Positions 49,448-58,837 of a stretch of DNA of 64,000 bases are shown here, piece by piece. Location: assembly GCF_014041995.1 (NCBI RefSeq), contig NZ_CP059492.1, forward strand, positions 1,364,001-1,428,000. The letters are read 5' to 3'. Numbering within the stretch: the stretch's first letter is position 1; the number at the start of each line of letters is the position of its first letter. The DNA is from Changpingibacter yushuensis. GTDB taxonomy: Bacteria > Actinomycetota > Actinomycetes > Actinomycetales > Actinomycetaceae. The notes beneath the pieces are model-generated. The model was not told the origin of the DNA. It was given only the letters and a program-made list of their open reading frames with translations, and ran no database searches. Position numbers and translations under genes: made by a program.

Positions 49448-50299
49448 GTGACCGCACAAGACTCTCTGCTCCCAGACTCCTCCGACAATTCCTTCCCTGT
49501 CCCAGAGGAGCTTTCGTCGCATGGACCGGCTCGCATCATCGCTATGTCGAATCAGAAGGGCGGAGTGGGCAAGACCACCACGACCATCAACTTGGCGGCG
49601 GCGCTCGCTGAGTACGGCCGCAAGGTTCTGGTAGTTGACTTCGATCCCCAAGGGGCCGCTAGCGCTGGCCTAGGGGTTAATGCCCGCGCACTGGACCGCA
49701 CTATCTACAACGAACTCATCGCTTCGAAGCCCGATATCAAGTCAGTTATTGTGCCCACATCAGTTCCAAACCTAGATATTGTGCCTGCGAATATTGATCT
49801 TTCTGCGGCGGAGATCATCCTCATAAATGAGGTCGCGCGGGAGCAATCGCTCGCGCGCGTGTTGCGCCCAGTGCTCGATGATTACGATCTGATCATCATT
49901 GACTGCCAGCCTTCGCTCGGGCTCCTCACAATCAATGCATTGACCGCGGCACACGGGGTCATCATTCCACTCGAGGCGGAGTACTTTGCTATGCGAGGCG
50001 TGGCGCTGCTCACGGAACAGATCGAACGCATCCAAGATCGCCTCAACCCGCGCCTGCAGCTAGATGGTGTTCTCCTGACGATGATTGACATGCGTACTCT
50101 CCACTCGCGCGAAGTCATGGCGTCTGTGCGTGAGGGCTTTGGGGACAAGGTGTACCAGACCTACATTGCGCGCACGATCAAGTTCCCAGATGCCACGATC
50201 GCAGCACTGCCGATTACGGAGTATGCCCCCAACCATTCGGGTGCTCAGGCTTACCGCCAACTTGCTCGCGAAGTCGTTTCGCGCGGTCAGTGCGCGTAA
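49448..50299 (+). CDS. ParA-family chromosome partitioning ATPase
   Basis: 283 residues from a GTG. The deviant Walker A KGGVGKTTTTINLAA near 37-51, VLVVDFDPQGAAS (A' box), and IIIDCQPSLGLLTINAL (Walker B) define a Soj/ParA ATPase. The last part (YIARTIKFPDATIAALPITEY) is typical of the ParA copy linked to scpA and scpB. No parB is nearby, so this may be the ScpAB-linked ParA-like protein rather than the origin-partition ParA. It lies 13 nt after xerD. Confidence 0.92.
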   Translation: MTAQDSLLPDSSDNSFPVPEELSSHGPARIIAMSNQKGGVGKTTTTINLAAALAEYGRKVLVVDFDPQGAASAGLGVNARALDRTIYNELIASKPDIKSVIVPTSVPNLDIVPANIDLSAAEIILINEVAREQSLARVLRPVLDDYDLIIIDCQPSLGLLTINALTAAHGVIIPLEAEYFAMRGVALLTEQIERIQDRLNPRLQLDGVLLTMIDMRTLHSREVMASVREGFGDKVYQTYIARTIKFPDATIAALPITEYAPNHSGAQAYRQLAREVVSRGQCA

Positions 50300-50303
50300 G
50301 CCC

Positions 50304-51107
50304 ATGGATGAGGCACTTTTTCCGGTAGACGAAAACGGTGCTCAGACCTTTGCCGTGGAACTCGATGTGTTCTCCGGTCCCTTTTCTGTTCTCCTGTCTC
50401 TTATCGCCAAGCGCAGGCTGGATGTCACAACGGTTTCCTTGTCAGAGGTGACAGACGAATTCATCGCATATGTCCGTTCACAAGATTCGCTAGATCTATC
50501 CCAGGTCAGCGAGTTCCTAGTAGTTGCAGCCACGCTCCTTGATCTCAAACTCGCGCGACTTCTGCCTCATGATGAGGAGACATCTGAGGATTTTGAGTTG
50601 CTGGAACAGCGCGATGTACTCTTCGCAAAGCTTCTGCAATACCGGGCGTACAAGGAAGTTGCAGCGGACTTTCGCGAGGTCCTGAACCAACAGTCCATGG
50701 CTATAGCGCGCAAAGTGCCTTTGGAACCGATGTACCTATCTCTTCTCCCAGATGTGGAGCTCCACCTCGCACCCGAAGAACTCGCCATGTTGGCCGTCCA
50801 GGCGATGACTCGTGACGTTGATTCACCTGAGGTCACCCTCACCCATATGCATAACCCAGTGGTCTCGGTGGCAAGTCAGGTGGAGTACATCCTCGATCGC
50901 CTTGTTCGTGGCGACCGTGTATCTTTCGCATCACTATGCGCCGATGCGGCAAACTATGCCACAGTGGTCTCACGTTTCATGGCAATACTTGATCTCATCC
51001 GAAACGGCCGAATATCCATCCAACAGGATGAACCATTGGGCGTTATCCTCATCACCCTTTCGCCAGACACACCACAGAGTGAGGAAGCACATGCCTCAAT
51101 GGACTGA
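50304..51107 (+). CDS. scpA: Segregation and condensation protein A
   Basis: 267 residues from the ATG at 50304, giving the standard FAVELDVFSGPFSVLLSLIAKRRLDV beginning within the first 45 residues. ScpA is the kleisin that bridges the SMC heads. The N-terminal helix binds the SMC neck (ISLSEVTDEFI region) and SEFLVVAATLLDLKLARLLP is diagnostic. The C-terminal winged helix (RGDRVSFASLCADAANYATVVSRFMAILDLIRNGRISI) contacts the SMC cap. It overlaps scpB by 17 nt. Confidence 0.94.
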   Translation: MDEALFPVDENGAQTFAVELDVFSGPFSVLLSLIAKRRLDVTTVSLSEVTDEFIAYVRSQDSLDLSQVSEFLVVAATLLDLKLARLLPHDEETSEDFELLEQRDVLFAKLLQYRAYKEVAADFREVLNQQSMAIARKVPLEPMYLSLLPDVELHLAPEELAMLAVQAMTRDVDSPEVTLTHMHNPVVSVASQVEYILDRLVRGDRVSFASLCADAANYATVVSRFMAILDLIRNGRISIQQDEPLGVILITLSPDTPQSEEAHASMD

Positions 51108-51771
51108 CGTTGATCTGAATGCGTCAAACGCGAATTCGTCGAAGTCACTTGGCGATGCGCACCACACGGCGCCGCCGATCCAGCCCGGCGAAAGCGGCGA
51201 TGCTGGCACTCGTGAACGCGCGCTTGGCGCGCTGGAGGCCCTCTTGCTCATAGCCGAGGATCCCGTGCCCGTGCGAGTTCTGGCACGCGCAATCGGCATG
51301 TCGGAGGCGGAAACGGATCATCTGGTGCGCAAGCTCTCGGCCGAATACCGCGGGGAAGGCGGTGGACGCACGCACGGCTTTGAGCTCCGCGAGGTCGCTG
51401 GTGGCTGGAGGTTCTATACGAACCCGTTGTACGCCGACGTCGTCGCCGCTCACGTGGTTGCGGAGCAATCCGGGAAGCTATCGATGGCGGCTTTGGAGAC
51501 GCTCGCAGTGATCGCATACCGTCAGCCGGTCTCGCGGGGCCAGATAGCGGCGATACGTGGTGTTAGTGTAGATTCGGTTGTTCGCACGCTGCAGACCCGC
51601 GGGTTGATTGACGAAGTAGGTCTGACGCCGGGAACCGGTGCAATTCTGTACGGCACCACATCCTTCTTCTTGGAATCGATGGGGCTGAATTCGCTCGATG
51701 AGCTTGCCCCGCTGGCTCCTTACTTACCGGACGCGTCCGAACTTGACGATGTAGCAAAGGAACTGGAATGA
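51091..51771 (+). CDS. scpB: Segregation and condensation protein B
   Basis: 226 residues from the ATG at 51091, with GAGGAAGC upstream inside scpA. ScpB dimers bind ScpA and regulate the SMC complex. Two winged-helix domains are present: GALEALLLIAEDPVPVRVLARAIG with RTHGFELREVAGGWRFYTNP, and LSMAALETLAVIAYRQPVSRGQIAAIRGV with SVDSVVRTLQTRGLI. A 45-residue Asn/Ser-rich N-terminal extension precedes them. The stop overlaps rluB (ATGA). Confidence 0.94.
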   Translation: MPQWTDVDLNASNANSSKSLGDAHHTAPPIQPGESGDAGTRERALGALEALLLIAEDPVPVRVLARAIGMSEAETDHLVRKLSAEYRGEGGGRTHGFELREVAGGWRFYTNPLYADVVAAHVVAEQSGKLSMAALETLAVIAYRQPVSRGQIAAIRGVSVDSVVRTLQTRGLIDEVGLTPGTGAILYGTTSFFLESMGLNSLDELAPLAPYLPDASELDDVAKELE

Positions 51772-52511
51772 GTAACCCCTACGATGCACAGGGTGAGCGG
51801 CTTCAGAAGCTGATGGCCCATGCTGGAGTCGGTTCACGGCGCCTGTGCGAAAACCTGATTGAACAAGGCCGCGTTACCGTGAACGGCGAAGTGATTCGTC
51901 AGCTCGGCATGCGGGTCGATCCGACACGCGTGTCAATTCACGTTGATGGTATGCCCATCCAGATTGATCAGTCGCTGGTCACGATCGCTCTGTACAAGCC
52001 GCCGGGGGTCGTTTCCACCATGGAAGATGAGATGGGGCGCCCCTGCCTCGCACAGTATGTGGAAGGGCGCACCGAACGTCTATACCACGTTGGTCGTCTT
52101 GACGAAGATACTGAGGGCATCATTTTGCTTTCGAACGACGGCGAATTGACCCACCGCCTGACCCATCCTTCGTACGAGGTGCCCAAGACCTACATCGCTC
52201 GAGTTGAGGGAGCGGTCACTCGTGGTCTCGGCCGAGTGCTGGAAAAGGGAATCACCCTAGAAGACGGCCCGATCAGCGTAGACAAGTTTGTCCTGCGCGA
52301 ATCGGCAGCTCGCAACTCCATCATTGAAGTCACCTTGCATTCGGGGCGCAACCGTATTGTGCGTCGGATGATGGAGGAGGTAGGCCACCCAGTTATGGAG
52401 CTCGTCCGCACCAAGTTTGCCACTATTGAAGTGGGCCATCTTAAGCCCGGGCGCACTCGGGTTATCGCGGGCAATGAGCTTTCAGCATTGATGCATTCAG
52501 TCGGGATGTGA
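51768..52511 (+). CDS. rluB: 23S rRNA pseudouridine synthase RluB/RsuA family
   Basis: 247 residues. An S4 RNA-binding domain (GERLQKLMAHAGVGSRRLCE to about residue 65) is followed by the pseudouridine synthase domain, with the catalytic Asp in HVGRLDEDTEGIILLSNDGE and the NRIVRRMMEEVGHPV segment. YKPPGVVSTMEDEMGRP is the RsuA/RluB hairpin. The exact uridine modified is inferred from the scpAB neighbourhood, where RluB (23S position 2605 in E. coli) is usual. It overlaps scpB by 4 nt and lies 1 nt before the tyrA-cmk fusion. Confidence 0.93.
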   Translation: MSNPYDAQGERLQKLMAHAGVGSRRLCENLIEQGRVTVNGEVIRQLGMRVDPTRVSIHVDGMPIQIDQSLVTIALYKPPGVVSTMEDEMGRPCLAQYVEGRTERLYHVGRLDEDTEGIILLSNDGELTHRLTHPSYEVPKTYIARVEGAVTRGLGRVLEKGITLEDGPISVDKFVLRESAARNSIIEVTLHSGRNRIVRRMMEEVGHPVMELVRTKFATIEVGHLKPGRTRVIAGNELSALMHSVGM

Positions 52512-52512
52512 G

Positions 52513-54285
52513 ATGGCGCTTTCGCCTGTTCGGATAATTGGTACTGGATTGCTTGGGGCATCTGCTGGCCTGAGGTTGCGCCAGATGGGCGTGGAGGTTC
52601 AGCTGGAGGATGCTTCTCCTGCCGCAGCTGCGCTGGCGCGTGACCTTGGTGCAGGGCATTTGCCTAGCGTCGAGGACCCCGAACCGGCACTGGTGATCGT
52701 CGCAACTCCGCCCGATGTGGCCGGGACTGTTGTATCGAGTGCACTGGATCGCTACCCTCATGCCTTGGTCACGGACGTCGCTTCTGTCAAGAACCACGTT
52801 GTGACTGAGGTTGGTAAGCATACTGAGGCAGCCCGCTACATCGGATCTCATCCGATGGCAGGGCGGGAACGCTCCGGCGCGATGGCTGCGGATTCTGACC
52901 TGTTCGCAGGGCGTCCGTGGGTCATTACCCCAAGTCCGGCGAATGATCAGCATACTGTCACAACACTGCAGAAGTTTGCCCTGGATATGGGCGCCTTTCC
53001 GGTGGTTATGGCTCCAGAGGAACACGACAAATCGGTGGCACTTGTTTCACACATGCCGCAGCTGATCTCGTCTCTGGTGGCTGGAGCCTTACGCGATTCC
53101 GCTCCGGAGACCCTAGAGCTCGCGGGTCAAGGTCTGCGCGATGTCACTCGTATTGCTCATTCGGATTCCGGATTGTGGGCCACGATTATCGCCGGGAATG
53201 CCACCGCCATTTCTGACGTTCTACGGCCTGTGCGCGATGAACTCAACCGCCTCATCCACGCGCTCGAACCTGGCGGGACGGACCCGTTTGCTAGGGGAGT
53301 GCTGGCAGGTGTTTCGCGGGTTATCACCCGAGGGAACGAAGGAGTGTCAAGGATTCCAGGTAAGCACGGTGGTGCTCCGAGGCGCTATTCAGAGCTCTTC
53401 GTTCTGGTTCCGGATCAGGCTGGTGAGCTCGGGCGCTTGTTTACCGAGATCGGCGAGATCGGCGTCAACATTGAGGATTTGGCGCTTGAGCATTCGGTGG
53501 GTCAGCGCGTGGGACGCGCCACGCTCTCCGTGTTGCCTGGCCAGGCGCGGCGGTTGGCCGCTGCGTTGGAAATGCGCGGCTGGCAAGTGATTATTGAAGG
53601 AAGAGAAAAGCAGATGGGTTTGGTCATTGCCCTCGATGGTCCCTCCGGATCGGGCAAGTCCACGGTTTCACGCCACGTCGCGGATCGGTTGGGTCTGGGA
53701 TACCTGGATACCGGAGCAATGTATAGGGCTGCCGCGTGGTGGTGTGACCACACAAAGGTAGATCTGGATGATCACGATGCCGTTGCTGCGGCCACCGTGG
53801 CCATGCCGCTCGAGATGCCGTTGGATCCACACAGCCAACAGATCGTGTGCGATGGCGTTGATATTACGGAGGCAATCCGCACATCCGAGCTTTCCAAAGT
53901 GGTTTCCAAAGTCGCGACCAACCTTGATGTACGCGCCGAACTGGCGCGCCGTCAGCGCCAGATAATCAGTGAGGCAGCCACGGGCATCATCGCCGAAGGG
54001 CGCGACATCACAACCGTGGTAGCTCCCGATGCTGACGTCCGAGTGTTGCTCACTGCCTCCGAAGAAGCTCGCCTGTCACGGCGTGCATTAGAAGTGCGTG
54101 GTTCTACTGATCCTTACGCACTTGCTGCGACACGCGATGAGGTTGTGCGCCGCGATCGCGATGATTCCACTGTTTCCGAGTTTATGACTGCCGACGACGG
54201 CGTGACGACCATTGATTCGTCCGCCATGGGTATTTCCGAAGTCGTCGATGCCGTGATCTCTCTTGTACCCAAGGAACTGCGATGA
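52513..54285 (+). CDS. Prephenate dehydrogenase - cytidylate kinase fusion
   Basis: 590 residues in one uninterrupted frame. Residues 1-290 are TyrA prephenate dehydrogenase ([13 protein letters not shown] nucleotide fold, GSHPMAG with the catalytic His), and 295-367 an ACT regulatory domain. Residues 368-590 are a complete cytidylate kinase: P-loop [44 protein letters not shown] and [13 protein letters not shown]. In relatives tyrA and cmk are adjacent separate genes. Here no stop separates them, yet a ribosome binding site and ATG (53614) survive at the joint, so free Cmk may also be made. It overlaps der by 4 nt. Confidence 0.93.
   Translation: MALSPVRIIGTGLLGASAGLRLRQMGVEVQLEDASPAAAALARDLGAGHLPSVEDPEPALVIVATPPDVAGTVVSSALDRYPHALVTDVASVKNHVVTEVGKHTEAARYIGSHPMAGRERSGAMAADSDLFAGRPWVITPSPANDQHTVTTLQKFALDMGAFPVVMAPEEHDKSVALVSHMPQLISSLVAGALRDSAPETLELAGQGLRDVTRIAHSDSGLWATIIAGNATAISDVLRPVRDELNRLIHALEPGGTDPFARGVLAGVSRVITRGNEGVSRIPGKHGGAPRRYSELFVLVPDQAGELGRLFTEIGEIGVNIEDLALEHSVGQRVGRATLSVLPGQARRLAAALEMRGWQVIIEGREKQMGLVIALDGPSGSGKSTVSRHVADRLGLGYLDTGAMYRAAAWWCDHTKVDLDDHDAVAAATVAMPLEMPLDPHSQQIVCDGVDITEAIRTSELSKVVSKVATNLDVRAELARRQRQIISEAATGIIAEGRDITTVVAPDADVRVLLTASEEARLSRRALEVRGSTDPYALAATRDEVVRRDRDDSTVSEFMTADDGVTTIDSSAMGISEVVDAVISLVPKELR
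53597..53616 (+). promoter_or_regulatory. Internal ribosome binding site and start for cytidylate kinase
   Basis: AAGGAAGAG at 53597-53605 stands 8 nt before an in-frame ATG at 53614, codon 368 of the fusion. The protein from here (223 residues, beginning [16 protein letters not shown]) equals an ordinary Cmk. The site argues for internal initiation. Confidence 0.65.
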
Positions 54286-55739
54286 GTGAACTTAACGAAG
54301 AAGAGGTCCAGCGGCTAGAACTGCTGCGCGATAACCTCGAAAACTATGACTTGACTGAAGAGGACCTTGCCGTCCTTGAAAGTGAGGAACTCGAGGAGGA
54401 TTTCGAAGCTCGGCCGGGCCAACCTGTTTTGGCCATCGTCGGACGCCCGAATGTTGGTAAGTCCTCTCTAGTCAACCGAATTGTTGGCAAGCGAGTTGCG
54501 GTAGTGCAAGATACGCCTGGAGTCACTCGTGACCGTGTGGCCTACGAAGCCAGTTGGAATGGTCGTGACTTCACGCTTCTTGATACCGGTGGTTGGGAAG
54601 TGGATGTGGCCGGCATCGATGCGTCCGTAGCACGGCAAGCCGAAACCGCGATCGAATACTCCGACGCCGTCTTGTTGGTGGTTGATGCCACAGTTGGCAT
54701 TACACATACTGACGAACAGATTGTCCGACTACTGCGCGGCGCTGACAAGCCGATCATCCTTGCTGCTAACAAGGTGGATTCGGCGATGCAAGAATCCGAT
54801 GCCACCGAACTGTGGGCTCTTGGCCTTGGCGAACCTCATGTTGTCTCCGCCCTTCATGGACGCGGAACAGGCGACCTTCTCGATGAGGTTATGAAGGTTC
54901 TGCCACTCGAATCGGCGGTTGCGGAGGCGGCTCCACAGGGCGGACCTCGCCGCATCGCATTGGTGGGGCGGCCAAACGTAGGCAAATCCTCGCTGCTCAA
55001 CCAACTCGCTGGAATGGAGCGAGTGGTGGTGGACCCCTTGGCAGGCACAACCCGCGATCCGGTGGACGAAACCATCTGGCTTGATGGCGAACCGTGGACG
55101 TTTGTGGATACCGCGGGTATTCGCCGCCGGGTCCATCAGACAAGTGGCGCCGATTATTACGCATCATTGCGCACACAAGCGGCGCTCGAGAAAGCGGAAC
55201 TAGGTTTGGTGCTGTTGGATGCATCGGAGCCGCTGAGCGAGCAAGATATCCGAGTGATCCAACAGGTTGTGGATGCGGGCCGCGCGCTGGTCATCGTGTG
55301 CAACAAGTGGGACATGGTGGATGAAGAACGTCAAGCCGAACTGAACAAAGAACTAGACCGCGAGCTTGTTCAGCTCCAATGGGTTGAACGCGTCAATCTT
55401 TCGGCGAAGACGGGATGGCATACAAACCGCCTAACTCGAGCTATGAACGAAGCGCTGGATTCCTGGGGGACTCGTATCTCCACCGGCAAGCTCAACTCGT
55501 TCCTTGGCGAGCTTTCTGCGGCACATCCGCATCCAGTGCGAAGCGGAAAGCAGCCACGAGTCTTGTTCGCAACTCAACCGCGCTCAAACCCACCGCGATT
55601 CGTTCTATTTGCTTCCGGCTTCATCGAAGCTGGTTACCGCCGGTTTATCGAGAATCAACTCCGTGAAAAATTCGGATTCAAGGGCAGCCCGATCGAGATC
55701 TCGGTGCGCGTGCGTGAGAAGCGTACACGCAAGCGTTAG
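54282..55739 (+). CDS. der: Ribosome-associated GTPase Der (EngA)
   Basis: 485 residues. Two GTPase domains in tandem: G1 GRPNVGKSS with DTGGWE, NKVD; and a second GRPNVGKSS with DTAGIRR, NKWD. A KH-like C-terminal domain ([17 protein letters not shown]) ends the protein. Der is needed for 50S ribosome assembly. A roughly 45-residue acidic N-terminal extension precedes the first G domain, common in actinobacteria. The start overlaps the end of cmk by 4 nt, as in the conserved cmk-der pair. A 25-bp tandem repeat starts 8 bases past the stop. Confidence 0.96.
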   Translation: MSELNEEEVQRLELLRDNLENYDLTEEDLAVLESEELEEDFEARPGQPVLAIVGRPNVGKSSLVNRIVGKRVAVVQDTPGVTRDRVAYEASWNGRDFTLLDTGGWEVDVAGIDASVARQAETAIEYSDAVLLVVDATVGITHTDEQIVRLLRGADKPIILAANKVDSAMQESDATELWALGLGEPHVVSALHGRGTGDLLDEVMKVLPLESAVAEAAPQGGPRRIALVGRPNVGKSSLLNQLAGMERVVVDPLAGTTRDPVDETIWLDGEPWTFVDTAGIRRRVHQTSGADYYASLRTQAALEKAELGLVLLDASEPLSEQDIRVIQQVVDAGRALVIVCNKWDMVDEERQAELNKELDRELVQLQWVERVNLSAKTGWHTNRLTRAMNEALDSWGTRISTGKLNSFLGELSAAHPHPVRSGKQPRVLFATQPRSNPPRFVLFASGFIEAGYRRFIENQLREKFGFKGSPIEISVRVREKRTRKR

Positions 55740-55746
55740 TGGTAGC

Positions 55747-55871
55747 AGTGGTGTGAAGCTTGCAGCCGTTTAGTGGTGTGAAGCTTGCAGCCGTTTAGTG
55801 GTGTGAAGCTTGCAGCCGTTTAGTGGTGTGAAGCTTGCAGCCGTTTAGTGGTGTGAAGCTTGCAGCCGTTT
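55747..55871. repeat. Five perfect tandem copies of a 25-bp repeat
   Basis: The unit agtggtgtgaagcttgcag plus ccgttt (25 bases) occurs five times without a single difference, at 55747, 55772, 55797, 55822 and 55847, followed by a 5-base remnant. It lies between the der stop and its terminator. Perfect identity suggests recent slippage or recombination expansion; copy number may vary between strains. Confidence 0.95.
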
Positions 55872-55891
55872 AGTGGCGGCGTCACAATGTG

Positions 55892-55935
55892 ACAAGGGAC
55901 CTCGCTTGTACCAGGCGAGGTCCCTTGTTTGCTGC
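55892..55935. terminator. Terminator between der and the convergent dehydrogenase
   Basis: acaagggacctcgc and gcgaggtcccttgt form a 14-bp stem with a loop of about 9 bases, followed by TTGCTGCTT. GTCACAATGTGAC, a small palindrome, sits directly before it at 55881-55893. Confidence 0.85.
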
Positions 55936-55943
55936 TTAGAGCC

Positions 55944-56849
55944 TTACTGAATGACCACGTTCTCCGGTTCCTCGCCCGCTAGCAGGTGTTCTGCCTGGCG
56001 GCGGCGCAAGCGACGCTCACGGGGTATCTTCGCATCTGAAAGTCCACCGAGGTGGGGTGCGATGATCGTTTCGGGAGCGTTCCACAGCGGATGGTCCTCT
56101 GGTAGCGGCTCGGGATCCGTAACATCAAGGGCAAGGCGAATCCGCCCGGCATGCTGCACAAGAGCATCCGTGTTGGCGATCTTTCCACGCCCGACGTTTA
56201 CGAGAAGCGAGCCGTCCTTCATTGCGGCTAGGAACGAATCGTCAACGAGGCCCTCTGTGCCCGCGTTAAGTGGGAGAGCTATTACGACGACGTCGGCCGT
56301 AGGCAGGACCTCAAAGAGCTGGTTGATGGAAAAGACGTGCCCATCGGCATCGTCGCGTTCGCTGTGAGCAACGCGCACCAAATCTACTTCGAATGGCTTG
56401 AGCCGTTCGATGACTGCTGCGCCAACCCCGCCGATTCCGAGCACGGCAACCCGCTTGTCGGCTAAGCCATGAACATTGAACCGATTCCACTGGTGGCGTT
56501 GCTGCTGCAATTGTGCCTGAGGCAGTTGGCGCTCCGAGGCAAGGATGAGCGCCATAGCCAGTTCTGCGGTCGCGGTCTCGTGAACGGAGGTGGCGTTCGC
56601 GAAGGGGATTCCGGCTGGTAGATACGTGCTTGCGCCGTCATATCCGATAGCGGCCCATTGAACTAGCCGTGGGTGGAGACCCGCGAGGTTCTCAAGAATC
56701 TTGGGAGTGACAAGTGCGGGTGCAACAACGTAGTCAATATCGGTGCGATCTGCGGGCGTGGACATGTCCCACACAACAGTTTCAACGGGCAGACCTTCAA
56801 AGGTGGATAGGTCACTGACTTCTGGAACAGACACCACTAATTTAGCCAT
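55944..56849 (-). CDS. D-2-hydroxyacid dehydrogenase, NAD(P)-binding
   Basis: 301 residues. A Rossmann cofactor domain (VAVLGIGGVGAAVIERLK near 135-152) lies inside a split catalytic domain. The catalytic set is present: Arg in LLVNVGRGKI, Glu in DVTDPEPLPEDHP, His in IIAPHLGG. TSVHETATAELAMALIL is the dimer helix. Such enzymes reduce 2-keto acids such as glyoxylate, hydroxypyruvate or phenylpyruvate; the substrate cannot be told. The N-terminal domain is shorter than in SerA and there is no ACT domain, so it is not phosphoglycerate dehydrogenase. It stands alone. Confidence 0.87.
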   Translation of the reverse strand: MAKLVVSVPEVSDLSTFEGLPVETVVWDMSTPADRTDIDYVVAPALVTPKILENLAGLHPRLVQWAAIGYDGASTYLPAGIPFANATSVHETATAELAMALILASERQLPQAQLQQQRHQWNRFNVHGLADKRVAVLGIGGVGAAVIERLKPFEVDLVRVAHSERDDADGHVFSINQLFEVLPTADVVVIALPLNAGTEGLVDDSFLAAMKDGSLLVNVGRGKIANTDALVQHAGRIRLALDVTDPEPLPEDHPLWNAPETIIAPHLGGLSDAKIPRERRLRRRQAEHLLAGEEPENVVIQ

Positions 56850-56987
56850 ATACCTACTGTACTCATGTGCTTCCCATGTGTACGGTCATGCCCAAATGTG
56901 AACGCACGTGGTACGAGCTTGAACGTTTGCGGGGAGGGTCTTGCTACGAACGTGTACAGGGAGATTCGGTCCTTTGCCTAGATAAGT

Positions 56988-57830
56988 TCAGTTCTGCGCC
57001 AAAATGTTGGAGAGCACCGTTATGACGCCTCCATCTTCGTTGCTTGGTGCGATGAAGTCGGAGACACTCAAGACGTCCTCGTGTCCGTTGGCCATCGCGA
57101 ATGGGTAACCCACAGCTTCGAGCATCTCGATGTCGTTTGGATAATCGCCGAACGCCATGGTTTGGTCCTTGGGTATTGAGAGCTTCTCCTGCAAGGTACG
57201 GACCGCCAGTCCCTTGTTAACCCGTGGATCCATAATGTCAATCCAGTGAGTACCAGAGACCACGACGGTGTGGTCGGAGCGAAGGTGCTCGAGGTATGGG
57301 AGTGTGCCGGATTCGGCGTCGTCGAAATCAAAAATGGCGATCTTCAAAATCTCATCGTTGTACGCCAACTGATCGGAGAGAATCTCATTGGCGTGGTAAT
57401 ACGTGCGCACTTGTTCCATGAAGGCTTCGTCATCGCGTTCGACGTAGGCAGCGTTCTTGCCTGCCAAGACAACGCCGATCTCACGTCCCTTACTTGCGAT
57501 CGTTCGAAGAAGTTCAACGGTGGCGACGACGAACTCGCGAGAGAGTGTGAATGACGCAAGTTCCATGCCGTCACGCACAATGTATGCACCGTTTTCAGCG
57601 ACGATGGGCATGCCAGCAGTACTGCCGTCAAACAAGTTCGCTAGCGTGGCATATTGGCGGCCGCTGGCGGGAACGAAGGTGATGCCGCTGTGGTTCAGGC
57701 GCCGCAACAGGTCGAACATTCCATCAGGGAGGCTGCCATCTGAGCGCAGGAGCGTGCCGTCCATATCCGAGAGAACCATCTTGATGCTGAGATTCTCATA
57801 CTGACTTGGGGCCGTGGGTTCGGCGCTCAT
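56988..57830 (-). CDS. HAD-superfamily Cof-type phosphatase
   Basis: 280 residues from the ATG at 57830, which has GAAAGG upstream; a GTG at 57839 is possible. Motif I LSDMDGTLLRSDG, motif II VPASGRQY, Lys in the VNKGLAVRTL helix and motif IV FGDYPNDIEML place it in the class IIB Cof branch with a large cap. Cof enzymes dephosphorylate sugar phosphates, pyridoxal phosphate or FMN-type substrates; the specificity is not visible. It is monocistronic. No sign of damage. Confidence 0.88.
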   Translation of the reverse strand: MSAEPTAPSQYENLSIKMVLSDMDGTLLRSDGSLPDGMFDLLRRLNHSGITFVPASGRQYATLANLFDGSTAGMPIVAENGAYIVRDGMELASFTLSREFVVATVELLRTIASKGREIGVVLAGKNAAYVERDDEAFMEQVRTYYHANEILSDQLAYNDEILKIAIFDFDDAESGTLPYLEHLRSDHTVVVSGTHWIDIMDPRVNKGLAVRTLQEKLSIPKDQTMAFGDYPNDIEMLEAVGYPFAMANGHEDVLSVSDFIAPSNEDGGVITVLSNILAQN

Positions 57831-58148
57831 TCGTTTCACCTTTCACACTGGGCAGGGTGCACCTTGCCAGTCTAGTTGGCCGGAGATACGCACCGAAGAG
57901 ATGTGTTCCACAGCGTGGCGGTGACTCTGGGCGTCGGGCCTGAACGGGCGTCAGGCGTCGGGGCTAAACGGGCGTCGGGGCTAAACGGGCGTCGGGCTTC
58001 AGGCCCGAACGGGCGTGGCAGTGTTCCACACGCCATCTACCTTGCTCGCGCTGAGAATAACTGTGGATAAAGACATTCCCACCCGCCGGGTTTGGTGTCT
58101 GATAGATGACGCAACCGAACACAATTCGCATGGCGTAGGGGAGTCACA
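57831..58148. repeat. Intergenic region with degenerate 17-bp tandem repeats
   Basis: About 320 bases without a convincing gene. Between 57930 and 58016 a 17-18-base unit (ggcgtcggggctaaacg and variants) repeats about five times; the two central copies at 57954 and 57971 are identical. The region is GC-rich. The upstream region of the tag-like gene with AGGGGAG follows. Confidence 0.7.
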
Positions 58149-58808
58149 ATGGCGTCACATTCTGCTCGGCCCGCATGGGCTGATTCTCACGAGCTTCTTC
58201 GCCTCTATTACGAGGATGAGTGGGGTAGCGCGATCAAGGACGAAGTGGGTTTGTATGAACTCATGTGCCTTGAGATCTTTCAGATTGGTCTATCTTGGCT
58301 CACCATCTTGAAGAAGCGGGATGCTCTCAGGGTTGCGTTTTCGGGTTTCGATCCAGATCTGGTAGCGCAATACGGGAAAGCAGAAGTGGAAGCCCTCTTG
58401 GAGGATTCCTCCATTATCCGTAACCGGCGAAAGATCGGTGCCGTGATTACTAATGCCCGGGCCACTCAACGATTGCGTGGCGATGGCGGTTTGGTTGGGC
58501 TTGTGTGGTCATTTGCTGCCGAATCCGGACTGTCAGCGGATGAGCCGCAGATGGATGTACCTCGAGCGAATGGAAGAATGCAGTCGGCCAGATCTGTGGC
58601 GCTCTCCAAAGCCTTGCATGATCGCGAATTCACCATGGTTGGACCAACGTCTATGTATTGGCTCATGGAAGCTATCGGTATGGACCCAGCGGCCGGGATG
58701 AGCTCCGTGGCTGGTATGGGCCCAGCTGCAAATCGAGCGTTGCTAGACGGCAACCAAGTACCGATTCTGGGAGGGGGTGTGCCAGTGGGCGGCAGTCGGC
58801 CATCGTGA
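58149..58808 (+). CDS. Tag-family DNA-3-methyladenine glycosylase lacking the zinc ligands
   Basis: 219 residues; AGGGGAG precedes the ATG. Tag removes 3-methyladenine from DNA. YYEDEWGS, LYELMCLEIFQIGLSWLTIL (Glu42, Trp50) and IIRNRRKIGAVI match Tag, so the base pocket is kept. E. coli Tag ties its ends with Cys4, His17, His175 and Cys179. Here these positions read Pro (RPAW), Tyr21 (YYEDEWG), and a C-terminal GMDPAAGMSS without His or Cys. The zinc snap is therefore lost. The tail is Gly-rich. It may work without zinc or have a changed role. No alkylation-repair neighbours. Confidence 0.85.
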   Translation: MASHSARPAWADSHELLRLYYEDEWGSAIKDEVGLYELMCLEIFQIGLSWLTILKKRDALRVAFSGFDPDLVAQYGKAEVEALLEDSSIIRNRRKIGAVITNARATQRLRGDGGLVGLVWSFAAESGLSADEPQMDVPRANGRMQSARSVALSKALHDREFTMVGPTSMYWLMEAIGMDPAAGMSSVAGMGPAANRALLDGNQVPILGGGVPVGGSRPS

Positions 58809-58837
58809 GGAGGCGGGCCAGTGAGAGGGGAGCGGCA

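Noticed and set aside
55747-55871. CRISPR array
   Set aside because: The 25-bp copies abut directly with no spacers, so it is a simple tandem repeat.
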